This document shows, one piece after another, positions 8,153 through 17,479 of a stretch of 64,000 nt of DNA. This stretch comes from Aeromicrobium camelliae (GTDB lineage Bacteria; Actinomycetota; Actinomycetes; Propionibacteriales; Nocardioidaceae), in assembly GCF_003850045.1 (NCBI RefSeq), contig NZ_RQJX01000006.1, positions 62,001 to 126,000 of the forward strand, given 5' to 3'. The notes beneath the pieces are model-generated. The model was not told where the DNA came from and made no database searches. It saw nothing but the letters and a program-made list of their open reading frames with translations. The position numbers and the translations under genes are program-made. Each line of letters opens with the position of its first letter. The stretch's first letter is position 1.

Positions 8153-9010
8153 ATGCGTGATCTCGCCCTGGTGGGCCCGAGTGAGGACGGCCGGTACCTC
8201 ATCACTCGTGATCCCGCTTCGGGCGCCCGGTTCCGGCTGCGCGTCGACCGACGCCTCGCCACCACGGTCGAGCGCTCGACCCGTGACAGCCACCGCTCCC
8301 CCGGCCAGTTGGAGATCCCCATGGAGAGTTCCCTCAGCCCCCGCGACATCCAGACGCGCATCCGCCGAGGCGAGAGCGTCGAGCAGGTGGCCGAGGCCGC
8401 GGGTACGTCGGTCGAGCAGATCATGGGCTTCGCCACGCCGGTTATCGCCGAACGTGAGCATATGGTCGACCAGGCACGCACCACCTCGGTCCGCCGCAAG
8501 CACGTCAGCGGCACCCCGGTAGCGCTGGGTGCCCTCGTCGACGAGGCTCTCGTCGGCCGCGGCATCACGCCCGAGGACGCCGCCTGGGACGCCTGGCGGC
8601 GCGAGGACGGCCGCTGGACGGTTCAGGTGGTGCTCCCGGACGGTCAGGCGGCGGTGTTCTGCTTCGACCACAAGAGCCGGTACGTCCTCGCGGACGATCC
8701 GACGGCTCGTGATCTCGTCGGCGATCTCGCCTCCGAGGACTCCCTCGACATGGCCATCGCCGACGCGGTGCGCGGCACCGACGAGGTCGCTGCTGAAGAC
8801 GTCGAGGACACCGAGAAGATCGTCGACCACGCGCCCGTGCACTCGCTCAAGGAAGCGCGCGACCGCCGCGCTCTCGGCCAGTTCGAGGTCGAGGAGCCGG
8901 CAGCCGAGACCACCGACGACGAGCCCGCTCCGGCTCCGCGCAAGAAGAACACGCGCCGCAGCGTTCCCAGCTGGGACGAGATCATGTTCGGCGGTAAGCG
9001 CGGCGACTGA
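8153..9010 (+). CDS. sepH: Septation protein SepH (DUF3071)
   Basis: 285-residue cell-division protein. SepH binds FtsZ and promotes filament bundling at the septum in actinobacteria. The N-terminal DUF3071 region (residues 1-165) includes the helix-turn-helix-like segment SPRDIQTRIRRGESVEQVAE. A disordered acidic/proline linker follows, and the protein ends with the conserved C-terminal motif VPSWDEIMFG. Two ATGs lie back to back at 8150 and 8153; GGAGG (8143-8147) is 2 nt from the first but 5 nt from the second, so 8153 is preferred. It is monocistronic, with a TAGGAT -10 upstream and a decayed palindromic repeat downstream. Confidence 0.93.
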   Translation: MRDLALVGPSEDGRYLITRDPASGARFRLRVDRRLATTVERSTRDSHRSPGQLEIPMESSLSPRDIQTRIRRGESVEQVAEAAGTSVEQIMGFATPVIAEREHMVDQARTTSVRRKHVSGTPVALGALVDEALVGRGITPEDAAWDAWRREDGRWTVQVVLPDGQAAVFCFDHKSRYVLADDPTARDLVGDLASEDSLDMAIADAVRGTDEVAAEDVEDTEKIVDHAPVHSLKEARDRRALGQFEVEEPAAETTDDEPAPAPRKKNTRRSVPSWDEIMFGGKRGD

Positions 9011-9026
9011 ACTTCGCCTGCACCCT

Positions 9027-9118
9027 GGTGGTCGAGTAGCCGGCGAGTTCTGCGAGCAGGCGTATCGCGACCACGTCCCACCGCGAATCTGGTCTCGATA
9101 CGTCGGCCGCTGAGCGAC
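9027..9118. repeat. Decayed REP-like palindromic element
   Basis: A palindrome-like element fills the gap between convergent sepH and tdk. CGTATCGCGACCAC (9061-9074) and CTGGTCTCGATACG (9089-9102) form an inverted repeat with two mismatches. The left flank GGTGGTCGAGTAG is the familiar outer arm of dispersed actinobacterial repeats, but the expected mirror arm on the right has decayed. It probably acts as a transcription barrier. No second copy is seen in the window. Confidence 0.5.
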
Positions 9119-9171
9119 CTCGTACAACCCGCCTCGGCAGTCCGTAGCCCGCGTTCGCCGCTCGGCACCCG

Positions 9172-9828
9172 CTAGTCGAACGGCAGGACGTCCGGCGATA
9201 GCGCGGCCGCGTGCGCGCGGGCGGCCGTCATCCGGCGTCGATGGTGGCGCCGGCACAGCACCTCGTAGCCCACCGCGGGAGTCGGCTCACCCTGCTGCTC
9301 TACGTCGCCGACGACGATGACGTCGCCCTCGGTCACCATCTCTCCGTCGACGGTGCGCGCGTTGTGCGTCGCTCGCGCCCCGCACCAGCACAAGGCCTCG
9401 ACCTGCAACGGCATGACCCGGTCGGCCAGCTCGACGAGCCGTGCCGAGCCCGGGAAGAGCCGCGTGCGGAAGTCGGTGAGGATGCCGAAGCAGAACACGT
9501 CGATCGCGAGCTCGTCGGCGATCTTGGCCAGCTCGTCGACCTGCGCCGGTGTGTAGAACTGGGCCTCGTCGCACACCACGTAGTCGATCTGCGCCCCGCG
9601 GGTGAGTTCATCGACGATGTAGGACCAGAACGACAGCCCTTCGTGGACCTCGACGGCGCTGGCAGAGAGTCCGAGCCGGCTCGAGAGCGTCGCCTCGCCC
9701 GCGCGGTCGTGCGAGGTGAAGATGCGACCACGGCGTCCACGCGCGCGGTGGTTGTGGTCGACCTGCAAGGCCAGCGTGCTCTTGCCGGAGTCCATCGTCC
9801 CTGAGTAGAAGAGCAGTTCAGCCGCCAC
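9172..9828 (-). CDS. tdk: Thymidine kinase
   Basis: 218-residue type II thymidine kinase, phosphorylating thymidine from salvage to dTMP with ATP. The P-loop is GTMDSGKST (residues 10-18) and Walker B is VVCDEAQF. The lasso/zinc region has CWCGA and CRRHH, supplying three cysteines and histidines as zinc ligands. The start is GTG, with AAGGAA 5 nt upstream. It is the last gene of a minus-strand block behind the phosphodiesterase, 15 nt apart. Confidence 0.95.
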   Translation of the reverse strand: MAAELLFYSGTMDSGKSTLALQVDHNHRARGRRGRIFTSHDRAGEATLSSRLGLSASAVEVHEGLSFWSYIVDELTRGAQIDYVVCDEAQFYTPAQVDELAKIADELAIDVFCFGILTDFRTRLFPGSARLVELADRVMPLQVEALCWCGARATHNARTVDGEMVTEGDVIVVGDVEQQGEPTPAVGYEVLCRRHHRRRMTAARAHAAALSPDVLPFD

Positions 9829-9843
9829 GGCGTTCCTTTCCGA

Positions 9844-10929
9844 TCACGGCGCGAGCAGAACGGGGATGCGCATCTCGGCGTCGCTCACCGATCCGTGGAA
9901 GCCGCGCAGGGAAAGCTCCACCGAGAAGTCGCGCGACGAGAACACGGCGAAGTCGTCCAGCGACGCCACCAGCACGTCCCCGAAGCGCGCCCGTACGGCG
10001 GGATCGAGCGGCCCGAACCAGTCCTGGGCGTCCTCGCGCAGCGTGACGAGGACACGGTCGCCGAGACGCTCCTTCCACCGCTGGGCGACGTCCAGTTCGG
10101 CCCCCGTGCGGGTGTAGAGGTGGCGGAAGCGCGCCTCACCGGCGAGCACCGTGACGTCGTCGCGCAGCTCGGGATGGTCGTCGACGTCGAACCGGTCGTC
10201 GGCACCGATGTCCACCATCCCGTGGTCCGCGGTGACGAGCATGACGACGTCCTGCGGCAGCGCGGACCGCAACTGTTCGAGCTCGCGGTCGATCGTCTGC
10301 AGCATCTCGCGCCACTCGTCGGAGTCCACGCCATTGCTGTGCCCGGTGTGGTCGAGCCGCGACTCGTAGGCGTAGACGACCGTGCGACCGGGTCTCTCGC
10401 TCGCCTCCACTACGGCGTCGAGCCGCTCCCACACGGAGTCGACACCGACGAACGGGACGCCGCGCTGGCTGCAGCGCGTCAGTCCGCTGTCGGCGAACCG
10501 GCGGTCGTTGACCACCGTGGCGGCGATGCCGTCGTCGGCGAGCCGCGCCAAGACGGTGCGGTGGGGCTGCCACGTCTCGGGGTCGACATCGGCCTTCCAT
10601 GACAGCGTGTTGAGCACCGTGGTCGTGCCGGGAACGCGGCACGTGTAACCGGGCATGCCGTGCATGCCCGGTCGCAGCCCAGTGCCCAGCGACGTCAGGC
10701 TGACCGACGTCGTGGACGGGATCGTCGAGGTCACGCCGTCGATGGACTGCCGGGCCGACAGCCAGGGCGCGAGCTGTGCGTGCTCACGCAACAGAAGCTC
10801 ACCCAGCCCGTCGACGACGACCACCACGTAGCCTCGCGCCGCCGGAAGCTCCAGCGGAGCGTCGAGCGCTTCCGCGCCGAGCGCCAGACCGACTGAACCG
10901 AAGATGTTCCAGATACCGGGCCGGCTCAT
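9844..10929 (-). CDS. Nucleotide pyrophosphatase/phosphodiesterase family protein
   Basis: 361-residue member of the alkaline-phosphatase superfamily (type I phosphodiesterase/nucleotide pyrophosphatase). Metal-site motifs are visible: VVDGLG near residue 40, a nucleophile Thr/Ser region STIPSTTSVS, DHTGHSNG, TADHGMVD and the terminal GFHGS. No signal peptide is seen, so a cytosolic enzyme is likely, cleaving phosphodiester or pyrophosphate bonds in an unknown substrate. The ATG overlaps the DUF5998 stop (ATGA) and tdk follows closely, so the cluster may link to nucleotide metabolism. Confidence 0.85.
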   Translation of the reverse strand: MSRPGIWNIFGSVGLALGAEALDAPLELPAARGYVVVVVDGLGELLLREHAQLAPWLSARQSIDGVTSTIPSTTSVSLTSLGTGLRPGMHGMPGYTCRVPGTTTVLNTLSWKADVDPETWQPHRTVLARLADDGIAATVVNDRRFADSGLTRCSQRGVPFVGVDSVWERLDAVVEASERPGRTVVYAYESRLDHTGHSNGVDSDEWREMLQTIDRELEQLRSALPQDVVMLVTADHGMVDIGADDRFDVDDHPELRDDVTVLAGEARFRHLYTRTGAELDVAQRWKERLGDRVLVTLREDAQDWFGPLDPAVRARFGDVLVASLDDFAVFSSRDFSVELSLRGFHGSVSDAEMRIPVLLAP

Positions 10930-11507
10930 CGGCCCGCCGGCTGGTGCTGCGAGGTCGCCGCGGAGAGCTGCCGAGCGAGGTCGAGCAGCCGCTCGACGGC
11001 GGCGCCGCCGTCAGCGGCGGTGCTCAGCCGCAGCGTGAAGTCGTCGCCCGTGATGCTGCCGGAGTAACCGTGGTCGGCTTCGCACTGCGGGTCGTCGCAA
11101 CGGGCCGGGGCGAGCTCCACCCGGGAGATCGCGCCCCAGGAGATGGTCAGCACGGCCTCCTCCAGCTGCTGCGAGTGCGTCGCGACCATGCGCGTGACGA
11201 GGACCGAGGACACCCGCGCGATCGGCACCGCCTCCGACGTGGTCGAGGTGTACGGACGCGGGAGGAGGTCGTCGCCGGGATGCTCGTCGGTGTGCGTGGC
11301 GATGACGCGCGTGGGCGTCAACGTCAGCACCGTCATGTGCCGGCGGATCTCGTCGCGTTCGAACGTCGGTTCGTGGTGCACCACGAACGCGCGGACCGGC
11401 TCGCCGGCCACAGCGTCGCGGATACCCGCCGCGACGATCTCCGGGTAGTACCCCGCACGGGAGATCTCCGCGAACAACTCGTCGGATCGATCGAGGTGGG
11501 AAGTCAC
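10926..11507 (-). CDS. DUF5998 family protein
   Basis: 193-residue protein of the DUF5998 family, restricted to actinobacteria. The middle reads as a beta-rich domain (TVLTLTPTRVIATHTDEH, AVLTISWGAISRVELAP) and a CDDPQCEADHGY motif gives two cysteines and a histidine. No membrane segments are seen. It is coupled on both sides: its GTG overlaps the acetyltransferase stop (GTGA) and its stop overlaps the phosphodiesterase start. Function unknown; the tight coupling suggests it is made in fixed ratio with its neighbours. Confidence 0.8.
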   Translation of the reverse strand: MTSHLDRSDELFAEISRAGYYPEIVAAGIRDAVAGEPVRAFVVHHEPTFERDEIRRHMTVLTLTPTRVIATHTDEHPGDDLLPRPYTSTTSEAVPIARVSSVLVTRMVATHSQQLEEAVLTISWGAISRVELAPARCDDPQCEADHGYSGSITGDDFTLRLSTAADGGAAVERLLDLARQLSAATSQHQPAGR

Positions 11508-14197
11508 CGGTTCAGGGTATCGCCCGACAGCACGGGCCTGCTGAGCCGACGCACGTACCACTCGCCACGGCGGTCGTTGGACGGGACGACCTTGGCACGG
11601 GCGCTCAGGGCGTAGAACCCGCCGGGGGTGGCGTACACCGGCTCGAGGTCGAGTTCGGCGACCTCGGGGAGGTCGTCCTTCAACGCGGCGATCCGCAAGA
11701 TGACGTCGCGCAGACCGTCCACGTCGACCGCCGGGGAGCCGCGGTAGCCGAAGAGCATCGGCGCCGCACGGACGCCGCGCACCATCTGCTCGGCGTCGAC
11801 GTCGGTCAGCGGCGGGATGCCGTACGTGCGGTCGTCGAGCAACTCGCTCGGCGCACCGGCGAGCCCGAAGGAGACGAGCGGACCGAACAGCGGGTCCTCG
11901 ACCGCTTTGAAGGAAACGGGGACGCCCTCGGGGGCGGAACGCTGCACGAAGAAGGTGGTGTCCTCCCCCACGCCGCTCCACGTGGTCATGTTGTCCCATG
12001 CCTCGGTCATGTCCTGGGCGTCGTGGATGCCGCGCCACACGTGGGCGAGGTCCGGGCGGGCGCGCAGGCGTTCGCTCCCCGCCTTGAGCACGACGTCCCA
12101 GCCGAGGCTCTCGCCGGCGGCGATGGCCTCCTCACGATTGTGGACGATGATCCAGGTCCACAGATCGATGCCGTAGCAGGACAGCAGGAAGTGGACCTGC
12201 TCCGTGGACAGCACGGCACCGCGAGGGGCGAGCTCGAGCACGCTGCGGATGAGGGTCTTGGCGTCGCCGGTGCGGTACTGCTCCGAATCCTGGTACGTGC
12301 CATGGTCGCGCGACGCCCACTCCGCGTAGTTCACGGCGCGCGCCAGCGCGCGGACCGCCGCCTCGGGCGAGGCGTACGACGGGACCGAGCCGCGACCGGC
12401 CGAGCCGCCCTGCAGATCAGGCACGCGCAACAGGACCGGGATGCCCTTGCTGGCGAGGAACGTCGACACGATGGGCTTGTCCGACTGCTCGCCGATCGCG
12501 GCCAGGACGTTCGCGACGTCCTCGCCGCCGGTGTTGATGGGTGGCGTGTAGACAGCGACGAGCGCGTCGACGTCGGACCGCACGAGCGCGGCCTCGAGTG
12601 CGACCTCGAACTCCTCGGCCCCGGCGTTCGCGCCGAGCGAGATCGGGGGCGCCACCTGCAGGCCCTGGGACTTGGCGGCGTCGGTGACGATCAGGGCGAC
12701 GGCGTCGGAGTTGCCGACGACCGCGATGCGGTTGCCGCGCGGCAACGGCTGGTGGGCCAGGAGCTGAGCGACGTCGAACATCTCGTCGAGGGTGTCGACC
12801 TGGATGACGCCCGCCTGGCTGAACATCGCGTCGACGGCCTTCTGCGGCGCGGAGGTGCGCTTGACCCGGTGGCCGACGGGGACACCTTGCGTGGAGCGTC
12901 CCGATTTGACCGCGACGATGGGTTTCTGCTCCGACACCCGGCGGGCGATGCGCGAGAACTTGCGGGGGTTGCCGATGGACTCGAGGTACAGCAGCACGAC
13001 CTCGGTGGCGTCGTCGTTCTGCCAGTACTGAAGCAGGTCGTTGCCGGAGACGTCGGCGCGGTTGCCCGCCGAGACGAACGTCGACAGGCCGAGTCCGCGC
13101 CGCGAGACCGTCTCCAGGATCGCCGAACCGAGCGCCCCGGACTGGCAGAAGAACCCGGCGCGGCCCTGCGGGGGCATGGTGGGCGACAGCGAGGCGTTGA
13201 GCTGCACTTCCGGGGCGGTGTTGATGACGCCCAGGCAGTTGGGGCCGATGAGTCGCAGACCGTGCGTACGGCACAGGTGCAGCAACTCCTCCTGGCGCTT
13301 TCGGCCTTCGGGACCCTCTTCGGCGAAGCCGGCGGAGATCACCACCAGGCCGTGCACACCCTTGGCCGCACAGTCCAGGACGACGTCGTTGACCGAGTCG
13401 GCGGGCACCGCGACGATCGCGACCTCCACCTCACCGGGAATGTCCTGCACCGACCGGTAGGCAGGCAGGCCCGAGACGGAATCGGCCAGCGGATTGACCG
13501 CGTACACCGTGCCGTTGTAGTCACCGAGCACGAGGTTGCGGACCATCGTCTGCCCGATGGAGGACTGGCGCCGGCTGGCGCCGACGACCGCGATGCTGGA
13601 GGCGTCGAAGATGCGCTCGATCGAGGCGGCCTCCGCGCGCTGCTCGCGCGCACGCATCACGCCGATCGCCGACTGCGTGGGGTCGATGCGGAATCGCAGC
13701 TGCTGCACGCCGCCCTCGAGCTGGCCGGAGATGGTGTAGCCCATCTCGCGGAACACCTGCATCATCCGGACGTTCTCGGGCAGCACCTCCGCGGTGAACT
13801 CGTGGATGCCCCGCTCGCGCCCCGCCTGCGCGAGGTGCTCGAGCAGGAGCTGACCGATGCCCCGACCCTGGTGGGCGTCCTCGACGAGGAACGCCACCTC
13901 GGCTTCGGTCGGGCTCGTGGCGTCGTAGCGGCCGACGGCGATGATCTCGTCGTGCTGGGTGACGACGAACGCGACCCGGCGGTCGTAGTCGACCTCGGTG
14001 AACCGCTTGATGTCGCGCTGCGAGAGGCGCGGGTACGGTGCGAAGAACCGGAAGTACTTGGACTCGGCGGACACCCTGTCGTAGAACTCCACGAACTTGG
14101 TGGCGTCCTCGGGGACGATGGGGCGAATCTGCGCGACCCTGCCGTCCTTGAGCAGAACGTCGGCCTCCCAGGCATCCACAGGGTCCACGTCGTCCAC
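11504..14197 (-). CDS. pat: Pat-type GNAT/acyl-CoA synthetase-like protein acetyltransferase
   Basis: 897-residue protein with an N-terminal GNAT domain (residues 15-175; acetyl-CoA loop [14 protein letters not shown]). This is fused to the three domains of an NDP-forming acyl-CoA synthetase: CoA-binding (about 190-330, [10 protein letters not shown]), flavodoxin-like (340-480) and ATP-grasp (about 655-890). Relatives acetylate metabolic enzymes such as acetyl-CoA synthetase. The GNAT-first order matches the Streptomyces PatA arrangement, inverse to Salmonella Pat. At the phospho-histidine loop the usual SHTG is replaced by VGHRVKR, so ligase activity is probably lost. GTG start, leaderless, and coupled to DUF5998. 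Confidence 0.88.
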   Translation of the reverse strand: MDDVDPVDAWEADVLLKDGRVAQIRPIVPEDATKFVEFYDRVSAESKYFRFFAPYPRLSQRDIKRFTEVDYDRRVAFVVTQHDEIIAVGRYDATSPTEAEVAFLVEDAHQGRGIGQLLLEHLAQAGRERGIHEFTAEVLPENVRMMQVFREMGYTISGQLEGGVQQLRFRIDPTQSAIGVMRAREQRAEAASIERIFDASSIAVVGASRRQSSIGQTMVRNLVLGDYNGTVYAVNPLADSVSGLPAYRSVQDIPGEVEVAIVAVPADSVNDVVLDCAAKGVHGLVVISAGFAEEGPEGRKRQEELLHLCRTHGLRLIGPNCLGVINTAPEVQLNASLSPTMPPQGRAGFFCQSGALGSAILETVSRRGLGLSTFVSAGNRADVSGNDLLQYWQNDDATEVVLLYLESIGNPRKFSRIARRVSEQKPIVAVKSGRSTQGVPVGHRVKRTSAPQKAVDAMFSQAGVIQVDTLDEMFDVAQLLAHQPLPRGNRIAVVGNSDAVALIVTDAAKSQGLQVAPPISLGANAGAEEFEVALEAALVRSDVDALVAVYTPPINTGGEDVANVLAAIGEQSDKPIVSTFLASKGIPVLLRVPDLQGGSAGRGSVPSYASPEAAVRALARAVNYAEWASRDHGTYQDSEQYRTGDAKTLIRSVLELAPRGAVLSTEQVHFLLSCYGIDLWTWIIVHNREEAIAAGESLGWDVVLKAGSERLRARPDLAHVWRGIHDAQDMTEAWDNMTTWSGVGEDTTFFVQRSAPEGVPVSFKAVEDPLFGPLVSFGLAGAPSELLDDRTYGIPPLTDVDAEQMVRGVRAAPMLFGYRGSPAVDVDGLRDVILRIAALKDDLPEVAELDLEPVYATPGGFYALSARAKVVPSNDRRGEWYVRRLSRPVLSGDTLNR

Positions 14198-14203
14198 GCC
14201 ACC

Positions 14204-14209
14204 AACCTA
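14204..14209 (-). promoter_or_regulatory. -10 element, leaderless pat operon
   Basis: TAGGTT on the minus strand, 6 nt, then the GTG of the acetyltransferase gene. It would drive the pat-DUF5998-phosphodiesterase-tdk block. Confidence 0.5.
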
Positions 14210-14292
14210 CCGGGTCAGGCGGCGTGGCGGTGCGAGCCTCGCCCGCCACGTCGGGGAGAATAGGACGTCGTTCCCGATCGAGGAGAGGATGC

Positions 14293-16764
14293 ATGGCTGC
14301 CCGCAAAGCCGCCCCGCCCGCACCGCCGGAGGACTTCGACGAGCACATCGTCGATACCAACGTCAGTGACGAGATGCGCTCGAGCTTTCTCGAGTACGCC
14401 TACTCCGTGATCTACTCGCGGGCGCTTCCGGACGCCCGCGACGGACTCAAGCCGGTGCAGCGGCGGATCCTCTACACGATGGAGGACATGGGCCTGCGGC
14501 ACGACCGCGGCCACGTCAAGAGCGCCCGCCCCGTCGGCGACGTCATGGGTCGGTTCCACCCCCACGGCGACAGCGCGATCTACGACGCGCTCGTGCGCAT
14601 GGTGCAGCCCTGGTCGCTGCGCCTGCCGCTGCTGGACGGCCACGGCAACTTCGGGTCGCAGGACGATCCGCCCGCCGCCATGCGTTACACCGAGTGCCGC
14701 ATGGACACGCCGGCCGAGGCGATGACGGAGTCGATCGACGAGGACACCGTCGACTTCCGGCCCAACTACGACGGCCGTGAGATGGAGCCGGCGGTGCTCC
14801 CGGCGGCGTTCCCGAACCTGCTGGTCAACGGCGCCACGGGCATCGCCGTCGGCATGGCCACCAACCTGCCGCCCCACAACCTCGTCGAGGTCGTGCAAGC
14901 GCTGCGTCACCTCATCGACCACCCGAACGCCTCGCTCGACGACCTCATGCGCTTCGTGCCCGGCCCGGACCTGCCGACCGGCGGCAAGATCGTCGGCCTG
15001 GACGGCATCCGCGACGCCTACGAGAGCGGCAACGGCTCGTTCCGCATGCGCGCCACCGCGCGGATCGAGTCGATCACCCCGCGCCGCAAGGGCATCGTCG
15101 TGACCGAGCTGCCGTTCAACGTCGGTCCCGAGAAGGTCATCGAGGCGATCAAGAAGTACGTCCAGAACAAGAAGCTGCAGGGCATCTCGGACATCAAGAA
15201 CCTCACCGACCGCCACAAGGGCCTGCACCTGGTCATCGAGCTCAAGAACGGCTTCGTCCCCGAGGCGATCCTCGAGCAGCTGTACAAGCTGACGCCGATG
15301 GAGTCCTCGTTCGGCATCAACGCGGTGGCTCTCGTCGACGGCCAGCCGCGCACCCTCGGGCTGCGCGAACTGCTGCAGGTGTACCTCGAGCACCGTATCG
15401 ACGTGGTGCGCCGGCGCAGCGCCTACCGACGTCGCAAGGCTGCCGACCGCCTCCACCTCGTGGACGGCCTGCTCATCGCCATCCTCGACATCGACGAGGT
15501 CATCCAGCTCATCCGCTCCAGCGACAACCGCGGCGAGGCACGCGAGCGTCTGCGCACGGTCTTCGATCTCAGTGAGCCGCAGGCCGACTACATCCTCGAC
15601 CTGCAGCTCGGCCGACTCACCAAGTTCTCCCGCCTGGAGCTGGAGAAGGAAGCCGAGGACCTGCGCCGCCGCATCGAGGAGCTCGACCACATCCTCTCCG
15701 ACGAGTCGGCGCTCCGGGCCCTGGTCGGCGACGAGCTGGCCGAGGTCGCGGAGCGGTTCGGCACGCCGCGGCGCACCGTCCTGCTCGAGTCGGCCGGCCA
15801 GCAGGTCAGCGCGGCCAAGCTCTCCGTCGAAGTGGCCGACGACCCGTGCTGGGTGCTGTTGTCGGCCACGGGCCTCATGGCGCGCACGAGCGACGCCGCA
15901 CCGCTCGGCCCCGTGGGCCGACGCGGCAAGCACGACGTGATCGTCAGCTCGGTCGGGTCGACCGCCCGCGGCCAGATCGGGGTCGTCTTCGACGACGGCA
16001 CGGTGCACCGCCTCGACGTCCTCGACCTTCCCGCCCTGCCCCCGACCGCGGACGCTCCTCACATCCAGGGCGGCGTCCCGCTCAGCGAACTGCTCGCGGT
16101 CGAGGCGAGGCCGCTCGCGCTGATGAGTTTCGACGACGACGTCCCGGGTCTGGCGCTCGGCACGCGTCAGGGAGTGGTCAAGCGCGTGCGCCCCGATCAC
16201 CTCACCAACCGTGACAGTTGGGAGATCATCCGGCTCGAGGACGACGACCGGCTCGTCGGTGCGGTCGCGCTCGCCACCGGCGAGGAGGAACTGGCCTTCG
16301 TCACCTCCGACGCTCAACTCCTGCGATTCTCTGCCTCGCTCGTGCGCGCGCAAGGCCGTACCGGCGGCGGTGTCAGCGGCATCAAGCTCGGCAGCGGTGC
16401 GCAGGTCGTCGCGTTCGGAGCGGTGGCGGACGTCGAGTCGGCGCACGTGGTGACCATTGCCGGGCACGGCGACGCGCTCCCGGGCACCCAGAACGGCTCG
16501 GTCAAGGTCAGCCCGTTGCGCATCTACCCGGCCAAGGGTCGCGCGACCGGCGGCGTACGGTGCCAGCGCCTCCTCGCCGGCGAGGACCGATTGATCGGTG
16601 CCTGGATCGGTGACGGCGAACCACAAGCGTGTGCCACGAGCGGATCTCCGGTCGAGCTGCCGCCCCCGTCCGAGCGCCGCGACGGTTCCGGCCAACCGGT
16701 CGCCCAGCCCATCCTGGCGGTCGCGTCACCGGTCTCGGTGGCACTGCGAGCCGTGTCACACTGA
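14293..16764 (+). CDS. parC: DNA topoisomerase IV subunit A
   Basis: 823-residue type IIA topoisomerase A subunit, which cleaves and rejoins DNA to unlink chromosomes with ParE. The quinolone-region helix [19 protein letters not shown] and the catalytic tyrosine in [10 protein letters not shown] are intact. A coiled tower ([17 protein letters not shown]) precedes a C-terminal beta-propeller-like region. The gyrase box QRRGGKG that marks GyrA is absent ([10 protein letters not shown] occurs instead), and parE lies 3 kb away, so ParC is the better name. The ATG follows GAGGAG by 5 nt. The lipoprotein gene starts 4 nt after its stop. Confidence 0.93.
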   Translation: MAARKAAPPAPPEDFDEHIVDTNVSDEMRSSFLEYAYSVIYSRALPDARDGLKPVQRRILYTMEDMGLRHDRGHVKSARPVGDVMGRFHPHGDSAIYDALVRMVQPWSLRLPLLDGHGNFGSQDDPPAAMRYTECRMDTPAEAMTESIDEDTVDFRPNYDGREMEPAVLPAAFPNLLVNGATGIAVGMATNLPPHNLVEVVQALRHLIDHPNASLDDLMRFVPGPDLPTGGKIVGLDGIRDAYESGNGSFRMRATARIESITPRRKGIVVTELPFNVGPEKVIEAIKKYVQNKKLQGISDIKNLTDRHKGLHLVIELKNGFVPEAILEQLYKLTPMESSFGINAVALVDGQPRTLGLRELLQVYLEHRIDVVRRRSAYRRRKAADRLHLVDGLLIAILDIDEVIQLIRSSDNRGEARERLRTVFDLSEPQADYILDLQLGRLTKFSRLELEKEAEDLRRRIEELDHILSDESALRALVGDELAEVAERFGTPRRTVLLESAGQQVSAAKLSVEVADDPCWVLLSATGLMARTSDAAPLGPVGRRGKHDVIVSSVGSTARGQIGVVFDDGTVHRLDVLDLPALPPTADAPHIQGGVPLSELLAVEARPLALMSFDDDVPGLALGTRQGVVKRVRPDHLTNRDSWEIIRLEDDDRLVGAVALATGEEELAFVTSDAQLLRFSASLVRAQGRTGGGVSGIKLGSGAQVVAFGAVADVESAHVVTIAGHGDALPGTQNGSVKVSPLRIYPAKGRATGGVRCQRLLAGEDRLIGAWIGDGEPQACATSGSPVELPPPSERRDGSGQPVAQPILAVASPVSVALRAVSH

Positions 16765-16768
16765 CCTC

Positions 16769-17479
16769 GTGCGTACCTCGCTTCGTCTGCTCATCGCCAC
16801 CGTCGCGGCGCTCGTCCTGACCGCGTGCTCGTCGCAGGACACCGACCAGCCCGACTCCGATCCCTCGGCCCGGTTGCAGGCCGCCGCGGACACCATCACG
16901 GCGGCACCGGCCATCGAGTTCTCCCTAGCCACGGACCGGCTCCCCTCGGGCGTCACCGGTCTGCTGTCGGTCAAGGGCGAGGGCAACGACTCACCGGCCT
17001 TCCGCGGCGAGGCGCGTGTCTCGGCCGGTGGCGCAGCACTGCCGGCCGAGGTCGTGGCCGTGGACGGTCAGCTCTGGGCCAAGACCGGTTTCTCCTCGGA
17101 CTTCCTCACGATCGACCCGGCTCAGCTCGGTGTTCCCGATCCGGCGCAGCTCGTCGGCTCGGGTGAGGACAGTGCGGTGTCGCTGCTGACGAGCGCCACC
17201 GAACTCGAGGAGGGCGACGAGGTGCGGGACGGCCGCGACGTCCTCACCACGATCACCGGCACGATCCCGGGTGCCGACGTCGCACGACTGCTGACGACGG
17301 CCGACGAGAAGGGCGACTTCGACGCCGAGTTCCGGCTCACCGACGACGACGCCCTGCGGGACGTCGTCGTCACCGGCCCCTTCTACGCCGGCAGCGACGA
17401 CGTCACCTACACGCTGACCATCACGGCCCTCGACTCCCCCGTCGAGATCACCGCTCCGAAGCGCCCGACGGCCCGGTGA
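16769..17479 (+). CDS. LppX/LprAFG-family lipoprotein
   Basis: 236-residue lipoprotein. The signal peptide ends in lipobox LTAC with the lipidated cysteine at residue 20. The mature part is a single LolA/LppX-like beta-sheet domain (residues 35-225), the fold that in LprG shields acyl chains of lipids crossing the envelope. It overlaps the following MFS gene as GTGA, matching the LprG-P55 (Rv1411c-Rv1410c) operon that exports triacylglycerides in mycobacteria. Here the natural cargo is unknown, since this lineage lacks a mycomembrane. It starts by GTG 4 nt after parC. Confidence 0.85.
   Translation: MRTSLRLLIATVAALVLTACSSQDTDQPDSDPSARLQAAADTITAAPAIEFSLATDRLPSGVTGLLSVKGEGNDSPAFRGEARVSAGGAALPAEVVAVDGQLWAKTGFSSDFLTIDPAQLGVPDPAQLVGSGEDSAVSLLTSATELEEGDEVRDGRDVLTTITGTIPGADVARLLTTADEKGDFDAEFRLTDDDALRDVVVTGPFYAGSDDVTYTLTITALDSPVEITAPKRPTAR

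Noticed and set aside
12023..14263. A 746-codon plus-strand frame over the Pat gene, and similar long antisense frames over parC (14215-16695), parE (19770-21914), polA (39661-42294) and rpsA (32485-34047)
   Set aside because: All mirror well-identified genes in the complementary codon phase and show no recognisable family or start signals.
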